A DNA stretch of 64,000 nt, from positions 139,092 through 203,091 of the forward strand of contig VXAU01000755.1 of the NCBI GenBank assembly GCA_013399695.1. Direction: 5' to 3'. Position numbers and translations under genes: made by a program. This stretch comes from Formicarius rufipectus (lineage: Eukaryota; Chordata; Aves; Passeriformes; Formicariidae). This document shows positions 35,301 to 48,200 of the stretch, one piece after another. The first letter of the stretch is position 1, and every line of letters begins with the position of its first letter. The notes below the pieces were generated by a model, which was not told where the DNA came from, ran no database searches, and worked only from the letters and a program-made list of their open reading frames with translations.

Positions 35301-37976
35301 AACAACAACAAAGAATCTGCTGAAATTCTGCCCTGAATCAAATTTTTCTTTTTTTTTCTTTTTTTTTTTTTTTCTGGAAATTGAATTGTTTTGGGGCACT
35401 TAGGGGATTTATTTTGTTTGGGGATTTGCTCATTTTATTTTTGGATTTTAATTTTATATTTTGAATTATTTTTTCCCAGGACAATACTATTCTACTTCAC
35501 TTGTAAAAACTCTTCTGTTTCAAAGAAAAAATTCATTATCTACCTGCCTTTCTACTGGAATCTCAATGACTATTCTTCACCATATTCGTTTTGGATTTTT
35601 TGTTTGTTTCTTTGTTTGTTTGTATTTTGGTTTTGGTTGTTTGTTTTTATTAACGTCGAATTAGTAAGACTACATGAAGCCTAGAGAAGAGCAAATAAAT
35701 ACTTTGCTCTTTTCTATTTCATACATAATCCTCCCCCTTACCATTAAAATATCTTCTAAGTGGCTATTTGACATACCAAAATGTAACCAGCTGTACTCTG
35801 GCAACACACTAAAATATACTACCTCTTTAAACATCCAGTAATTTTTAAAACCACATGGAACTGGAAACTTACTACAATGTGAGGTTGCCGCAGGACAAGA
35901 GGTTCCTGTTTATAAAGGATTAGACAACATAACATTATAATTCCATGCTATAATGTCTGGCTTGAGGATAAGAAAGGAGAAAGAATAAGTCTAAAAGCTT
36001 TGCCTACTCTTTGCTACATATGTGGCATTTCCAGCTGTCTTTCAGACCAGAGTATCTTTATCCACATATTTCCTCAAATCATGTAGGAACCAAACAGATC
36101 ATTAAAGATTAATAAATGTCCGTTGAAGATCTATATAAATCAGTATATATGCTCTTATGACCTCTTGCACTGATTGAGCTTATAGTTAAAGATTTGGTAG
36201 TGAGGAACATGGCCTCACAACAGTGTTTTTTGTTAAAGAAATGTGAGTTTAATGTGCCTTTATTACTCTAACATTTCCTGCCATTTTTAATTTCATAGAC
36301 TGAAGTTTAATTCCTCCTCCAGTGCATGCCTGACTGTAAAAACCTAAGAAGATCCAAGGTTTATAATGTTCTAAGAAATTCCATAGCTAATAAATACCAG
36401 ATATTTGCTGCTAATAAATGATAAGTTTAATACAAATTGATGAGAATAAACAGTTCATTGCTTTTGCAATGTAGAATTAGTGGTTCTCCATTTTGAATGC
36501 CATTTCAAAGAAACATATTCGCAATACAAGGAAATGTTCACATGTCCCTGCTCTAGCAAATTCATGTTAAATATCCTTTACTAAATTAACATTCAATTCC
36601 AAGGCCCTAGGAGATCTGATCAATTTCAGCAACTTATTTTTAAGGTTGAGGTAATTATTTTAGAGAACTTAATTAATTTTTTTGGACTTAGTTTTAAGAA
36701 CAAAATATGGGACAATAGCAGCTTGTAAATGATCCTGTTGAATTTCATTATGAAAGGATCCACCACTTCCTAATTGACTGGTATTAATAAAACAACAAAG
36801 GAGAATTAGATTTTGTTAAAGTACTCCCAGATGTTTGCAGGGTAACTTCATTGTTTTCAATAGAAAACCAGACATTTCAAACTGCTCACAGGTGAGAACC
36901 AAATGAGAATGAAGGACTCTAATCATCTTGTCATACGGATTCCTGAAGCATATCATTGGAAAATATTAGAATAATTTTTAATAAATGACATTGATTATAA
37001 CCAGACATGTTTGTGCAAGTTGTGTGTAACAATTTGAGAGAAGTTTGTTGTTATTTGGGAATCCCAAAATCCAGAAGGAATGAGAAACTTTTGAGTCCCT
37101 CTCCGTTGAAAATAGGAGAATTTTTCTTTCTGTTATAGTATAAAGAATTCAAGAGAAAAATAGGTCTATTTCAAGGTGGAAGACAGAAGGCTTAAACTTC
37201 CATAACTATATGTTATATAACTATATAGTTATAATACTATATGTGTTATAACAGATAACACAACTGATGAAGGTAGAATAACCAGATGATGTGATAAAAT
37301 GGGACTTTTCAACTGAGAAGGAACACAGAGAATCTTTTTGGCATTTGCAGGACTTGATTCATGTTTTCACACCTGCCTTGTGGGACGAGGATGCCTATCC
37401 AAAGATACTGCAGGATGGTGAGACACAGTAATTTTAGGTAGTTGCAAGGAGATTGCTTTATAACATCAATGTGAATAAACAGCCTTTACTGCCTAAAGAA
37501 CACCTTAACATCCTTTTATCACAGAATTTCTGGACACAAATACAGTCCTGGCACGAACAGAACTTTTTTGGAAATTGAAACAAATGCAATTTCTTTTATG
37601 GCCAGCTGCAGAAATTTTTCTTTCCTTTTAAACCCTATGTATTGAAAATTGTTTGCTAAGAAGTATGAGGGAACACTCATATAATAATGGTTTTTATCTA
37701 AGTTCCTGTGGCAAAATTCTGGTCATGTGCTTTAAGATAATTATATTAATTCAAAAGTGTAATAGATATAGCTGAAAAGTGTGAATTTAATGTGACTAAT
37801 TTATATTTTGGGCTTTTATGGTTTAGCAAATTACCCTAAGTCTATTTGTTTGGACAACTAGAATTTTGCAGATAATTAAATCTTCTATATGAGATCTAAA
37901 GCTAAGGATTTCAAAACAAACTTGAATTAAATGCCAAGGTAGTTAACATGTTTTGGGGGTCCAAAGTTACACCTAC
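32316..37976. other. AT-rich DNA without a firmly supported gene
   Basis: Simple tracts are present: (TTA)n at about 33512-33545, (CAA)6 at 35290-35311, a T-rich run at 35341-35375 and a (GTTT)-rich patch at 35598-35650. A 71-nt splice-flanked segment (33064-33134, minus) is discussed under findings. Otherwise nothing can be supported. Confidence 0.5.
37216..37233. repeat. 18-bp AT palindrome
   Basis: tataactatatagttata is perfectly self-complementary, within a locally repetitive ataactatat/ttatataact patch (37205-37260). AT-rich palindromes like this can extrude cruciforms and are often unstable. Confidence 0.85.
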
Positions 37977-38073
37977 AAAAAGAGCTTTGACGGCTCTGTG
38001 GAGTTCTAAAGAACTATCACCAATTACTTCATAATGTTTTGCAATGCATAGCAGAACTTGAGTTAAGTTAGTT
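37977..38073 (-). other. Exon-like open segment, unknown
   Basis: On the minus strand 'gaccttggcactttacag' (a good acceptor) precedes 97 bases open in one frame, encoding 32 residues with a helical, protein-like character (…LLCIAKHYEVIGDSSLELHRAVKALF). A GTAGGT donor-like hexamer follows. The frame stays open to 37914. No family is recognised. It could be an exon, a remnant of an old transposon, or chance. Confidence 0.15.
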
Positions 38074-38692
38074 CTGTAAAGTGCCAAGGTCAAAAATGGT
38101 TATTATGATTCTTCATAAAAATAATATGAATAATATAGATAGTATGAATCCTCTGTGAAAATTATATTCTGAACCACACCAATAAATGCCGCTGTATGAG
38201 TTTCGTATTTCACTGCTTATGAATGACAAATCTGACCCATCAAGAGCAAGACACTCAATCTGTGGTGGAACTGAGCATTTTTTTAATAAATTAACATGAA
38301 GAATTTTGATTTTAGCATGATGATGCCCCTAGATTAGATAAGGAATTCCTTGAGAAATTAATCACCTCACCATAAAAAAACACATATGAACACAGTGTAA
38401 CATTCTAATATATACTGTTGTTATGTTTATATGTAAAGAATCTTCATTTATGCAGATGGCAAAATATTTTATATAGCTTGTTCGTTTTATTTTTGATTGC
38501 AGATCCCAGAAATAAGGATTGTGGTGTCAAAAGGGTAAAAATTTGCTATTTTGATTCCAGAAAGACTGAATCTGAGACTTCTTGTGGAAATGTTGAAACT
38601 TGGTCACTATCACTGTTGGTCACTCTGTAACCTTGTTCATCTGGGCTAAGAAGTCCAAGGCACCTGGATGTGGCACTAACTGCATAGGCATG

Positions 38693-39472
38693 TGTGATGG
38701 TTTAAAGATAAACTGGAGAGAGAAATGAATGCAACTCAAGACAGATTACAAGTTAGTTACTATTTACTCAAAAGATTACAATAAATAAAATGATACAGGG
38801 AAAAAATTGATTTTAATCCAGCAAAAACAGATGTATAACCCAGCACCCTGGAGCATGAACAGAATGGTGGTCATTAGCCCCTGTGCTGAGTGCCATGTGG
38901 GCCCCCCGAGGACAAAGCAAAAGGAAAGAGGAAACCTGCTGGTGAGGATGACGGTCACAGTCTGGTCGAGAGCGGCAGTCGCAGTCTGGTTGAGGTTCTG
39001 ATCCTCCTCTGGATCTGACCAGTGGTACCAGAAGTCCCTAAATCCCAAGATTATAAACTCTTAGGTTCAATTGGGAATGCCCAGTACCTCTCACCAGGGT
39101 GAGGTGTTTCATAATGGGTGAACTCTGTGATTCTTGGGATGTTTTTGGAATCTTTGATGCTTGAGGTCTTTCCAACTGCCTATTGCACCAGTCCCTAATG
39201 GCCCATTACCAGAGATGACCCCTCAGGCTGGGGGTGAAGGTGATGATGCCTCCCCAGGGGGAAGTTACCACAGCTTTCACTGGTGTGAAGACAGAAAACA
39301 TTCCCATTCCTCGCAGAGTCCTTTAACACCTCCAGCTTGTAGCCCGAGGTGCCAGGTGTGCCCTGGGAAGCTGCTGCATATGATCATCAGAAACGACACA
39401 GAGAGTGCAGAATACACAGTTTTGCTTACACCAACACAGTGATAAACTGGTCCCAGTCACGACAGTATGCCA
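38693..39472. mobile_element. LTR-like endogenous retrovirus element
   Basis: About 780 bp of GC-richer DNA starts 'tgtgatggttta' and ends 'gacagtatgcca', giving TG...CA ends. Internal blocks such as 'ggaatgcccagtacc', 'gaggtctttccaactgccta' and 'cattaccagagatgacccct' are ones I associate with passerine ERV LTRs; the family name cannot be confirmed here. No retroviral protein is encoded; plus-strand frames (38807-39001, 39161-39442) are fortuitous. AATAAA occurs near 38780 on the plus strand and a TATA-like 'attataaac' near 39049, so orientation is unclear. No exact target duplication was found (gcatg versus ggtac). Confidence 0.65.
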
Positions 39473-41284
39473 GGTACTTCTGGCTGCAGAAAATTGGTAT
39501 GCTTTAATTGTGATAACCAGGTTTTGAAACTAAGATTTTGCACAGGAAATATCAACCTACAGATAGAGTAGGAATATCAACCTATAAAGAGAAGATATTG
39601 TTGGAATCTCATGATGCCTTATATCAGATATTCCAAATTCAGTGAGACATCTTTCTTGCTAATGAAAATGCTGAGAATGTCAACTGCATGCAACAAATCC
39701 CACAGGGATGGACTAAGGAACATGATGCACATAAATGAGGATTCATTAACCCTGTTTATATACTAGTTATTGGATTACTCTAAAGTTATTTTGGTATATT
39801 TGGGCATTTGCTCTTGCAAGACTTATTTAACATACTGTTAGGGTTGTTAGTAAATTAATGAGTGAATCCGTACAATAGATCCTCATAAAACATCTGGTAA
39901 AGTGGGGCAACACCCAAGTTAATAGCTGTGACAAAGCTAATTTCAGGTTTTGGATAAAGTTACCCAGTGGTAATGGCAAGGCTGAAAACTCAAATAGTGA
40001 ATGAATTCTGACAATTAGGAAGTGATACTACAAGGGGGTAAAAAAAAAAAAAAAGTACCAACACAAAAATCAGAATTCAATATTATCCATGAACTGTTAA
40101 TGAGAAATATCTAAGCTTTGAATAATATAAACTGGTGTTTGTTGATTTCAGAAGCTTTGCTGTTATTTTTAGAAATAAAAATATGTTGTTTACTGAGATT
40201 GTCTGATTTCCCTATGCACAAGTCACAGTTCATGACAGGAAATCTGAAAGTAGCCAATGACTGTTAGATGAGTTCTTCTGGTTGGAAGCACCTGATGTTG
40301 AGAGAAAGATGTGACCGCAAGCAGAAATGAATAAGAAAAGGGACTTGTACATGAAGAATACAGAGTTGTGAAAAACTTATAAATGTTTCTCTTGGATAAG
40401 ACTGTAAGATACATCCTCAGCTTTACTGTGCACAATCCCCTCCACTCTGCTCCTTGATTTTCAAGAGAGAGGAACATTTACATGAGGCCCAGAGAATATA
40501 GATTTTAACCAGGTCACTGATGTGAACAATTAATTGACAAGGGCTGTGGTTCTTATATAGATTGTGCGGTCTAAACATAACTTTGCACAGCAGCCTGTCT
40601 GATATCTACCTGTCTGATATGTATCATCTATCTCATACAGATCAATTATCCAGATCATCATGGTTCCTCCCTTGAAATTTAAATATTTGATTTTCTCTGA
40701 AGGTTTTCTGTAAGAAGAATCTTAAAAATAATATAAATTCATATTTTAATTTATAGTTCCATTTAATTCTTCAGTTTTGCCTGATATGCACTCCTGCTCG
40801 AAGGTACCTGCAGATGAAAGCTTCTAGCTTCTAGATATAACCTGCTAATTTCTAAGTTAACTTGCTGAGTTTTAGCTGAATATTTATTCTATTTTCCTTT
40901 CTAAATAATCCACTGTTCATTTAAACATACAAATTCATAACTACTTTTTATATAGGAACCAGTTTACCAGGCCTGTGTGATATTACATACAATATTATTT
41001 ATTTGGAGATAGGCAATAGAGGGGTTTGGTGCCTTATTCCTAGAAGCAAAAAAATGCACACACAGCTCTTTAGACTGTCATTGTACATATATCCATATCA
41101 CAACATTGTTTAAAATCTAGGTTGATCTGCAGCATAAGGAACTAAATATTTTGATGTCTCATCCTCTCACAACAAAACCTGTAATGGGAACTGGGAGCAA
41201 CACAGCTTGAGTCCATTCCTGTGACAATTACTGGGGGAGCAGGAAGTGTCAGGAATGAAAGCTTATGGCTTCAGGTTTATAATT

Positions 41285-41333
41285 GTGATGGATGGAGGTC
41301 AGGTGCTGCGAGGAATTGCGTCCTCGCCATCAC
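41285..41333. repeat. Nested inverted repeat with CpG stem
   Basis: Outer arms gtgatg (41285-41290) and catcac (41328-41333) enclose inner arms gcgagg (41308-41313) and cctcgc (41322-41327) around an 8-base loop. All 12 base pairs are perfect, with a 17-base bulge on one side. The CpGs are unusual in this AT-rich, CpG-poor background. Confidence 0.6.
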
Positions 41334-44035
41334 AGAAATGCATCTCAAAACAAATTTGCAACCTAACCCCAAAGCAAGAAAGTAGCTGAATAAGTTTCAG
41401 AAACATTCTTACAGGCAGCATAGATACCATAGCAGTTCTTAATTCATGGAGAGAGCCACTGTAATCAAATCAAGACACGGTTATTTGCTTGTGTTTACTT
41501 CTGACTGGAGGTGAAGGCCGACAGTAAGATAAACAGAAGAAAATAAAGTAGATGAAAAAGTCATGAAGGGAAATACATTTTCTGGATTAAACACAGAGTT
41601 TCTTCATTTTGTGAAATCTATTCACAATTGTATACTTTGCTAATCCTTCTGCCTAAAACATATAAATGAATTTTGTAGGACAATTAAAATTATATTGATT
41701 TAATTTCTTGTGTTTCTAATAACTTCCATTGTTTTTATTACTAACTTTAAAATTCCTGAAATCAGTGTTAGTTCTTTCCACAAAAATAGATGAAGATTTT
41801 TAACATTACAATAAATCATTTCCTTCTAACTACTAAAGTGATGATACTTCAGAAATAAGAATGATTAAAAAAAATAGGTTGGTTTTTTCTATTTATAACT
41901 TTAAAAAGGTTGTGTATATTCCTATTTCTTCACTTTCATTACAAAGCTAAAGAATTACTTACTAGAGTCCCAGGAATGTTGCAAATCTTTCAAAAGTAAG
42001 AGTGAAATACAACACTTAAGCTATCTATCACAAAGAAGTAAAAAAGACTAATAGTAAACTAAAGATTTCTTCAGTGTTATTGCAAAGGTGTTAGGGAGCA
42101 GTCATGTGTCAGAGTTAAACAAAAGGATTTGTTTTATGCAAGATCTCTTCATTTTAAGCTGCCTCAAAGCTGCCACTTCTTTAGTTACTAAAGATTTGTG
42201 GCTCTGTTGTCTTGAGTGTGCTGAAAGCAGGCTATAAGGAAATCCTGATGTGATTTTACGGCAGGAGAGAGGAAGAGCTGCTGTAGTTGTAGTTGATGCT
42301 CTTACATCCATTATGATGAGCTGCCTAATGTAACTTTAAGTGTCTTCCCTGTCCTCCATTGCTGTACCTGATCTTCCACAATAATTTGGAATGTTGGTAA
42401 TGAGACCAATGCCAGGACAGCTTCAGAAAGGAAATCCAAGCTATTGTTTTCTCCAGGAAAGCAGGGAAAAAACACCGACTCTTTACAGATGTGCCACTGG
42501 GCTACCCCATACCTCCTGTGACCAACTTGCCCTCTAGAAGAAGCAACCTGCCAGATGTGGAGCACTCATAGAAATGTGAATGCACTGCAAACCTCATTTA
42601 GAATATCTCAGAAAGGAGAACAAGAATCAACAGCAGAAAATCACACTGAGGCACAAGAGAAGGGAGCTGGTTAATACTGTTACTCAGTAACTGCCATTTC
42701 TTGCTAAGATTTTTTCAAATTAAAAAAATAAATAATGCTTCTCGTAAGTCAAATAGTAAGGTGCTTTCTGGCAGACTGCTCTGCTCTCATTTCTTCTTCG
42801 TGAAAAATGTCAGTTATTGCTTCCTACCTATTTTCAGACAGCCCTGCCCCCCATGAAGCCATTTTTTCATAAAGATGTATCTCCATATCATCTCTCTGAC
42901 TTTTAAACCATCTAGATGATTGCTTGAAGTTGTGTTAGCAAATAGTCTTCTCTCTCCACATGGGAGCACAATTCAATCTGAGCTTGCAGAATCTTTCATA
43001 TCTTCTGTGGGCCATGGTCCTTATCAGTGTTATGACAGATGGTTTTGTGATCACTTCAAATCAACAAGAATTTAAAAATAAGATTCCCTACTTTGGAGAA
43101 AGCAGTCCATTTCCTTTCCTGTGACTGAGTATGAATACCTTTTAGGCAGAAAGTTTAGAGGAAAATGGACATGAATGTGATTGACTTTTTCAAATAAATA
43201 CCTATGGTTTTATGAATTTGTTTTCTCAAAATATGTTGATGTGCATCTGCGGTTCAGATTTCTGTTTTTCAGGCAATTTTTTACTTTCTAAATAGCTTTC
43301 TTTAATAGTTTTGGTGCTCATTACATCTGTAAATTTAAATCCTTCAGTTTAAATCCTTAGCAGAATTACACCACTTTCTAGTTTTCAGGGCTTTTTTTAT
43401 TCAATACCTAGTTTTGATTACTTCAAATCACATTATCTGTCCCCAGGCTAAATTTCATCACTTTTTGCAAGCCTAACTGATGTCATCACATGACTTCTAC
43501 AAAAGGGATTGATGCCTTCAAACTGAATTTTCTCACCTTTTGTAAACTAACTTCTACAGCAGAAGTTGCTTAAGGAAGAAGGGAATTTTGTGTTTCAAGA
43601 TTGATTAAGATTATACCACCTATATACATGTATTAGGAAGATAGAGAATATGTATTAATAGGTGTGTCTATGTAAATTTTACTGCTCATAAGATGTTACT
43701 TTTTTACCCTATAGTGTGCTTGCACTGTGGAAACCTTTACACTGCACCCTATGTTGAATAAACAATATCTCCCTTCTAAACTGGACTCTGTTTAGAGAGT
43801 CCTAAAATTGGCAACAGTTTTAGGCAGCTATCACACACTTATTTCTCTGCTTTGCCAACTGAGCAATCACCCCGTTCTTCCAACCATACAACAAGGTGCT
43901 CCATACTTGAGGGTAAATCTAGATTTGATCCATTACATTATTTGATGAGATTTGCTTTGGTTTTGAAATCAAACTTGCTGCTAGAAGTTTGGGTTTCATG
44001 AGTTTCAATCTTCCCCCAATCTCACCTCAGTAATA

Positions 44036-44112
44036 TATGTGTATCTATATCTATCTAAATATATATTTATTATATATATAAGGTATATGGATATATACAG
44101 ATGTGTGTGTGT
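44036..44112. repeat. Compound TATC/TA/TG microsatellite
   Basis: Degenerate tatc, tata and tgtg units in succession. Confidence 0.75.
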
Positions 44113-44857
44113 AATGTTTAAACTACAATTCAAGCTGTTCTTCTGTCACCTCAAGCAGCAAACTGATTTTGTTAAGTTGCATAAACCAAACCCATGAAGT
44201 GACCATGTCTCATTTTAGGACTATTCCTTATGAATTATATGAGAAGCTATATGAGAGATCTTGTTTTGCAGCTGACCCAAGATGATGATCTATCAAATAA
44301 TTTTACTCAGTGTTTTGGCCAGTCACTATTTCTCTTCTTATACACACCTTTTAGGTATTTAATAGACAATGTTAAACTATACTAAGATATCGGACATATT
44401 TTCCCAGAATTTTTTTCTTCTTCTTCTTTTTTTTTTTTTTAATTATTAACTTCTTTCCAACACTGCAAAGCTACTGCTCAGTTCTGAAAACTGGAATGCT
44501 TGAGAGGAGCCCAAACTATCTGAAAAATTGAAGTTCTATAATCTTCAGATTCTCGCTTATAATATTTCAGAATTTACTAGTAACTTTTTTCCCATTGTAA
44601 CCACTATTTTATTTAGAATTCCTTTACTGCTCTGTAGCTTATTTCAATATAAAATTTTTCTGTCTAAATATCTAAACAAATATTTTCTTGAGTGATTTAC
44701 TTTGTCACAGTACTAAATGTTCCTTCTCACACTTCAGTATCACTCATTCTTTTTTTCCCATTTCCTCTCAGTTTTCTTCAGATCTGCTCCTTTCCAACTA
44801 TATATCAGCTGACTTATTCCTTCTCTATTCCAATTTTCCTATACTACTGATAAGCTA

Positions 44858-44945
44858 ATCATAGAATTACAGAATACTTTGGGATGGAAAGGACCTTAAA
44901 GATATCTCATTCCAACCTCCCTTCCAGGAAGCCCAATGCAAAAGG
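44858..44945 (-). mobile_element. CR1 LINE, short 3' fragment
   Basis: The reverse complement of the CR1 3' terminus: 'aatcatagaattacagaatactttgggatggaaaggacctt...' is the hallmark antisense CR1 end, including the octamer-type tcatagaat. Similarity extends only about 70-90 bases, making this an extremely 5'-truncated insertion. Confidence 0.85.
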
Positions 44946-45250
44946 CCCTGGCTAGTAAGTCTCTCTCTCCCTCTGAAGCACCAGGAACTCCAAAAATCCA
45001 GGGACTGGGAAATGGGAGGAAAAAAGGAAGGAGACCAAACATGTAGGCAGAGGTTCCACCCGAGAGCCGTCTCTATACCTTTCTTCCTGCAGTCCTCCTC
45101 CTCTGTCAAGGCAAAAAAACCTAAAAGTCCCCCCTTCTCCTTACCATACGCACCCCAACCATTACCGCTGCTAGGCAACACCTTCACTCATCATCTGCCC
45201 CTTTTGTCAGAAGCAGTGAATAAAGATAAGACCTATTAACACCTTGTTTG
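44946..45250. other. GC-richer unassigned segment beside CR1 end
   Basis: About 300 bases, richer in G/C and purine/pyrimidine-biased patches than the surroundings, directly after the CR1 fragment. I cannot match it to CR1. It holds frames of 106 codons (minus, 44867-45187) and 75 codons (plus, 45012-45239) without recognisable domains, and an AATAAA at about 45218-45223. It may be a different repeat or unique DNA. Confidence 0.35.
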
Positions 45251-48200
45251 GTGGTAGGGGAAAGAAAAATTCCTTGGGATTCTAAAATTATAACAATACT
45301 TCTAATGCATCTTGACAGAGATATTTCGGAGTAGGGAGGTAGAGCAGGGCAGTGGAGCACCATCACACTAGTTCCCTGAAGACAGAGAAGATATTAATGA
45401 TTCTTCATTAGTGCCAGAAACAGCAGCATCTGTGGCAAAGATTGAGAATTACATATTTTCTGTACTACTTTTTGCAGTGGCAGTGGCACTCACCCCTGCA
45501 GTGCCAGGTTTTGAAGCCCCCTGTGTGCAAAATTCAGTTTTGATATCTAGGTGTTTTGTATAAAGATTTGTTTTCCTTACCTGTTTACCCAGCCATAATT
45601 TGTTATGGTTTATGCTGCTAGACTATAGCTCTATTAGTTATTGAAGGTTTGTGCCAGGAAAAAAAAAAACATCTCAGATTTATAATTGTGCTTGGAGGAC
45701 AAAAATAGCTGTACATACTGAAACTGCCAAGAACTGATCAAGAGCAACACTGGGGTCAGGATAACTAACTCCGAACAGCTGTTGAAACAGTCTCCACATG
45801 TGTACTAGTAATATGCCAAAATGCCAAACATCATGCAGGAATGACAATAAATAGGGTTACCTGTCGGCTTTTTAATTTTCATGTATACCGTGACCTTTCT
45901 GCTCTTTTTCATACTAAAAACATTTTAGTCTGGTGTTTACTCTTGCACAGAACACATATGAGACCTGACTGAAAAAATGATTTCTGAATTTTCCATGTTA
46001 GCTACAACAGAGTAATCAAATAACACAATGTCAGATTATTTTCCATTAAATAATGGAGCAGGTCGTTAGCTATTACATTGATAAGCAAGTTATAGTGACT
46101 GAATGGTTTTAACTGTTGGAGGTTTTTTTAAAGATTGGGAAGAAGAGTTTAATGCTGTTTCACATGGAATATGCTGTCTATTTTCACAATATTTCATATT
46201 TTAGGAATATGAATATATGTATATACATATACTTGAAGTTAATGAAACATAACTGTATTCTGAGAATTTCTATACCAGGTATGAGATAAACAAATAACTA
46301 ATCCATTTGAATCTTTCATAGGTTATTCTACATAATGCTATATACTCCAAGTAAATTTATAAAGTCACTAATGAAAAAAACACGTCCATTTAAAATCCAA
46401 AATTATAAGTTGTACATTGTTAATAATTTGGGAAAGTACTTAAATATTATGAAGTAGTTGGGCTTCTTTCATCTTTAGAAATTTTAAAAGGTTCTTGGCC
46501 ATAAAGTGAATTGTATAGCAAAAGTATATTCCACTTCATTTGACCAGTATGAAAAAGCAGTAAGACTATAAAATTTAATGATTTTAAATGAGAAAGTCAA
46601 TAAATAGAGAGTTATTGAGAGCAAAACTACATTATTTTGCTCTCAGAGAACAGGAAACCTGAGAACTAGGAGAAGTCAGAGAGAGCAGAATATCCTTTGG
46701 TTCTAAATTTAAAATACTCTGATTGGGAAAAAAAAAAAAAAAAAAAACCAAAAAAACACCTTTTTTTCTTAACAATTGTTTTTCATGTTGGCAGAATAAA
46801 TCATGATTTATGATTATGCAAGAAGAGTTCTGGGTACAACTGTCAGACCTTATACCTCTGGAAAACACTTCCATAAATAAATAAAAAAGACTGAAGAAAA
46901 ATCCAGTGTGTATAAAATGCTATGTTACATTTAAAACTCTGATATTAACCACTGCAACCCTATTGATTAATATGATGCAGAAATGAATTTAAAGCAACTT
47001 GTCTTGTAGGGGAAAACAGAAAAAAGAACAATAGATATTGCTATATCTAAGGCCAGGATATACATGATTGTTACAGTTTCAAAAGGAATGTTATTATTAT
47101 TGGAAATAAAGAACCACAATAAAATATTGTTGCGACAACTTAGCAACAAACTGTAAAAATGAAATATTAATGTTCATTTAATTCATGAATTGTAACCCTT
47201 CCTATATGTAGCAGAGAGAAAAATAGCATTCAGAAATGTGTTTTCCTCTTCTAAAGGTCCTAAAGACAATTTTGTGTTCAGTCTTAAAAGTTAACTCCTT
47301 CCCCTTCTTATTCTTAACACTTATTTTACCTTCAGTTTTTCCTGTCTTTGTCCTCTAAATTTCCTTCATTCTTTTAATGACTCTTTACTGAACTCCATAT
47401 TACAGACTGTAATGACTTGTGTGACTCCCAAGTACATCTTGTACTGACCAAAAACACCTTTCTCTATGTCTTGTTTTTCTAATACTGTGTCTTTTGGGCA
47501 TTCTGTCTGAACGATTTTTGTTGCCTTTACTTTTTAGGTGATGTTTGTTTTGTGAGCCTGACAAGCGTTGAGGCATGAATCCTTCTTGAGTTAAACCTGT
47601 TTTCCAGCTGAAAATCATTCTGGAATGCCCAAAGGATAGATATTGCTGTTGTGAACTATTCAGGGATAGTACTAAGTAAGTTTTTGGTCAAAATACATGG
47701 AGTTTTTTTCTATTAATAAATACAGATTCATTACATAAAACAGAGATGTGAGATCTCAGCGCGAATACCCAGCAGAAGTATTAAAAAAAAAAATCTTGAA
47801 TCTGACAGAGAGCTAAATGCCAGGAGCAAATTTCTCCACTCATTCAATTTCTGAACCAGATAAGTACGTTTATTACTTAATGATGCATAGTATTTGTTAA
47901 GTCTTTGAGAGATCCACAAGCATTTGAATCTCTGTGCTGTTACTATATTCTGTCCTTTAAAGCCACTAAACCTTAGCTCCATTGAAACAGAGAAGACAAA
48001 AAACAGACACTATTTTCAGGGAACCAGTTACAAACACTTTTATCAGAATTTAATTAGATTTTTCTCTTTGCATTTGAGGATTCAATGTGCCTTTCATATC
48101 ACACTGTATTGAAAGACTTGGTTTTCATGAATTCAAGAAAGTTTTAAGGGGCAGAACACAATCCAGTGGCAGGAGGAAATTAGAGAAAAACATCTGAAGC

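Larger units (their letters stand above)
39473..44857. other. AT-rich DNA without identified genes
   Basis: No supported gene. It contains an A-run (40038-40055), a CpG-containing hairpin (41285-41333, listed separately), a TA/TATC/TG patch (44036-44112) and a T-run (44421-44442). Minus-strand open frames at 42102-42565 have no recognisable domains. Confidence 0.55.

Noticed and set aside
39161..39442. 93-codon plus-strand frame with Pro/Ser/His-rich content
   Set aside because: Lies wholly inside the LTR-like element, and no retroviral or host domain matches.
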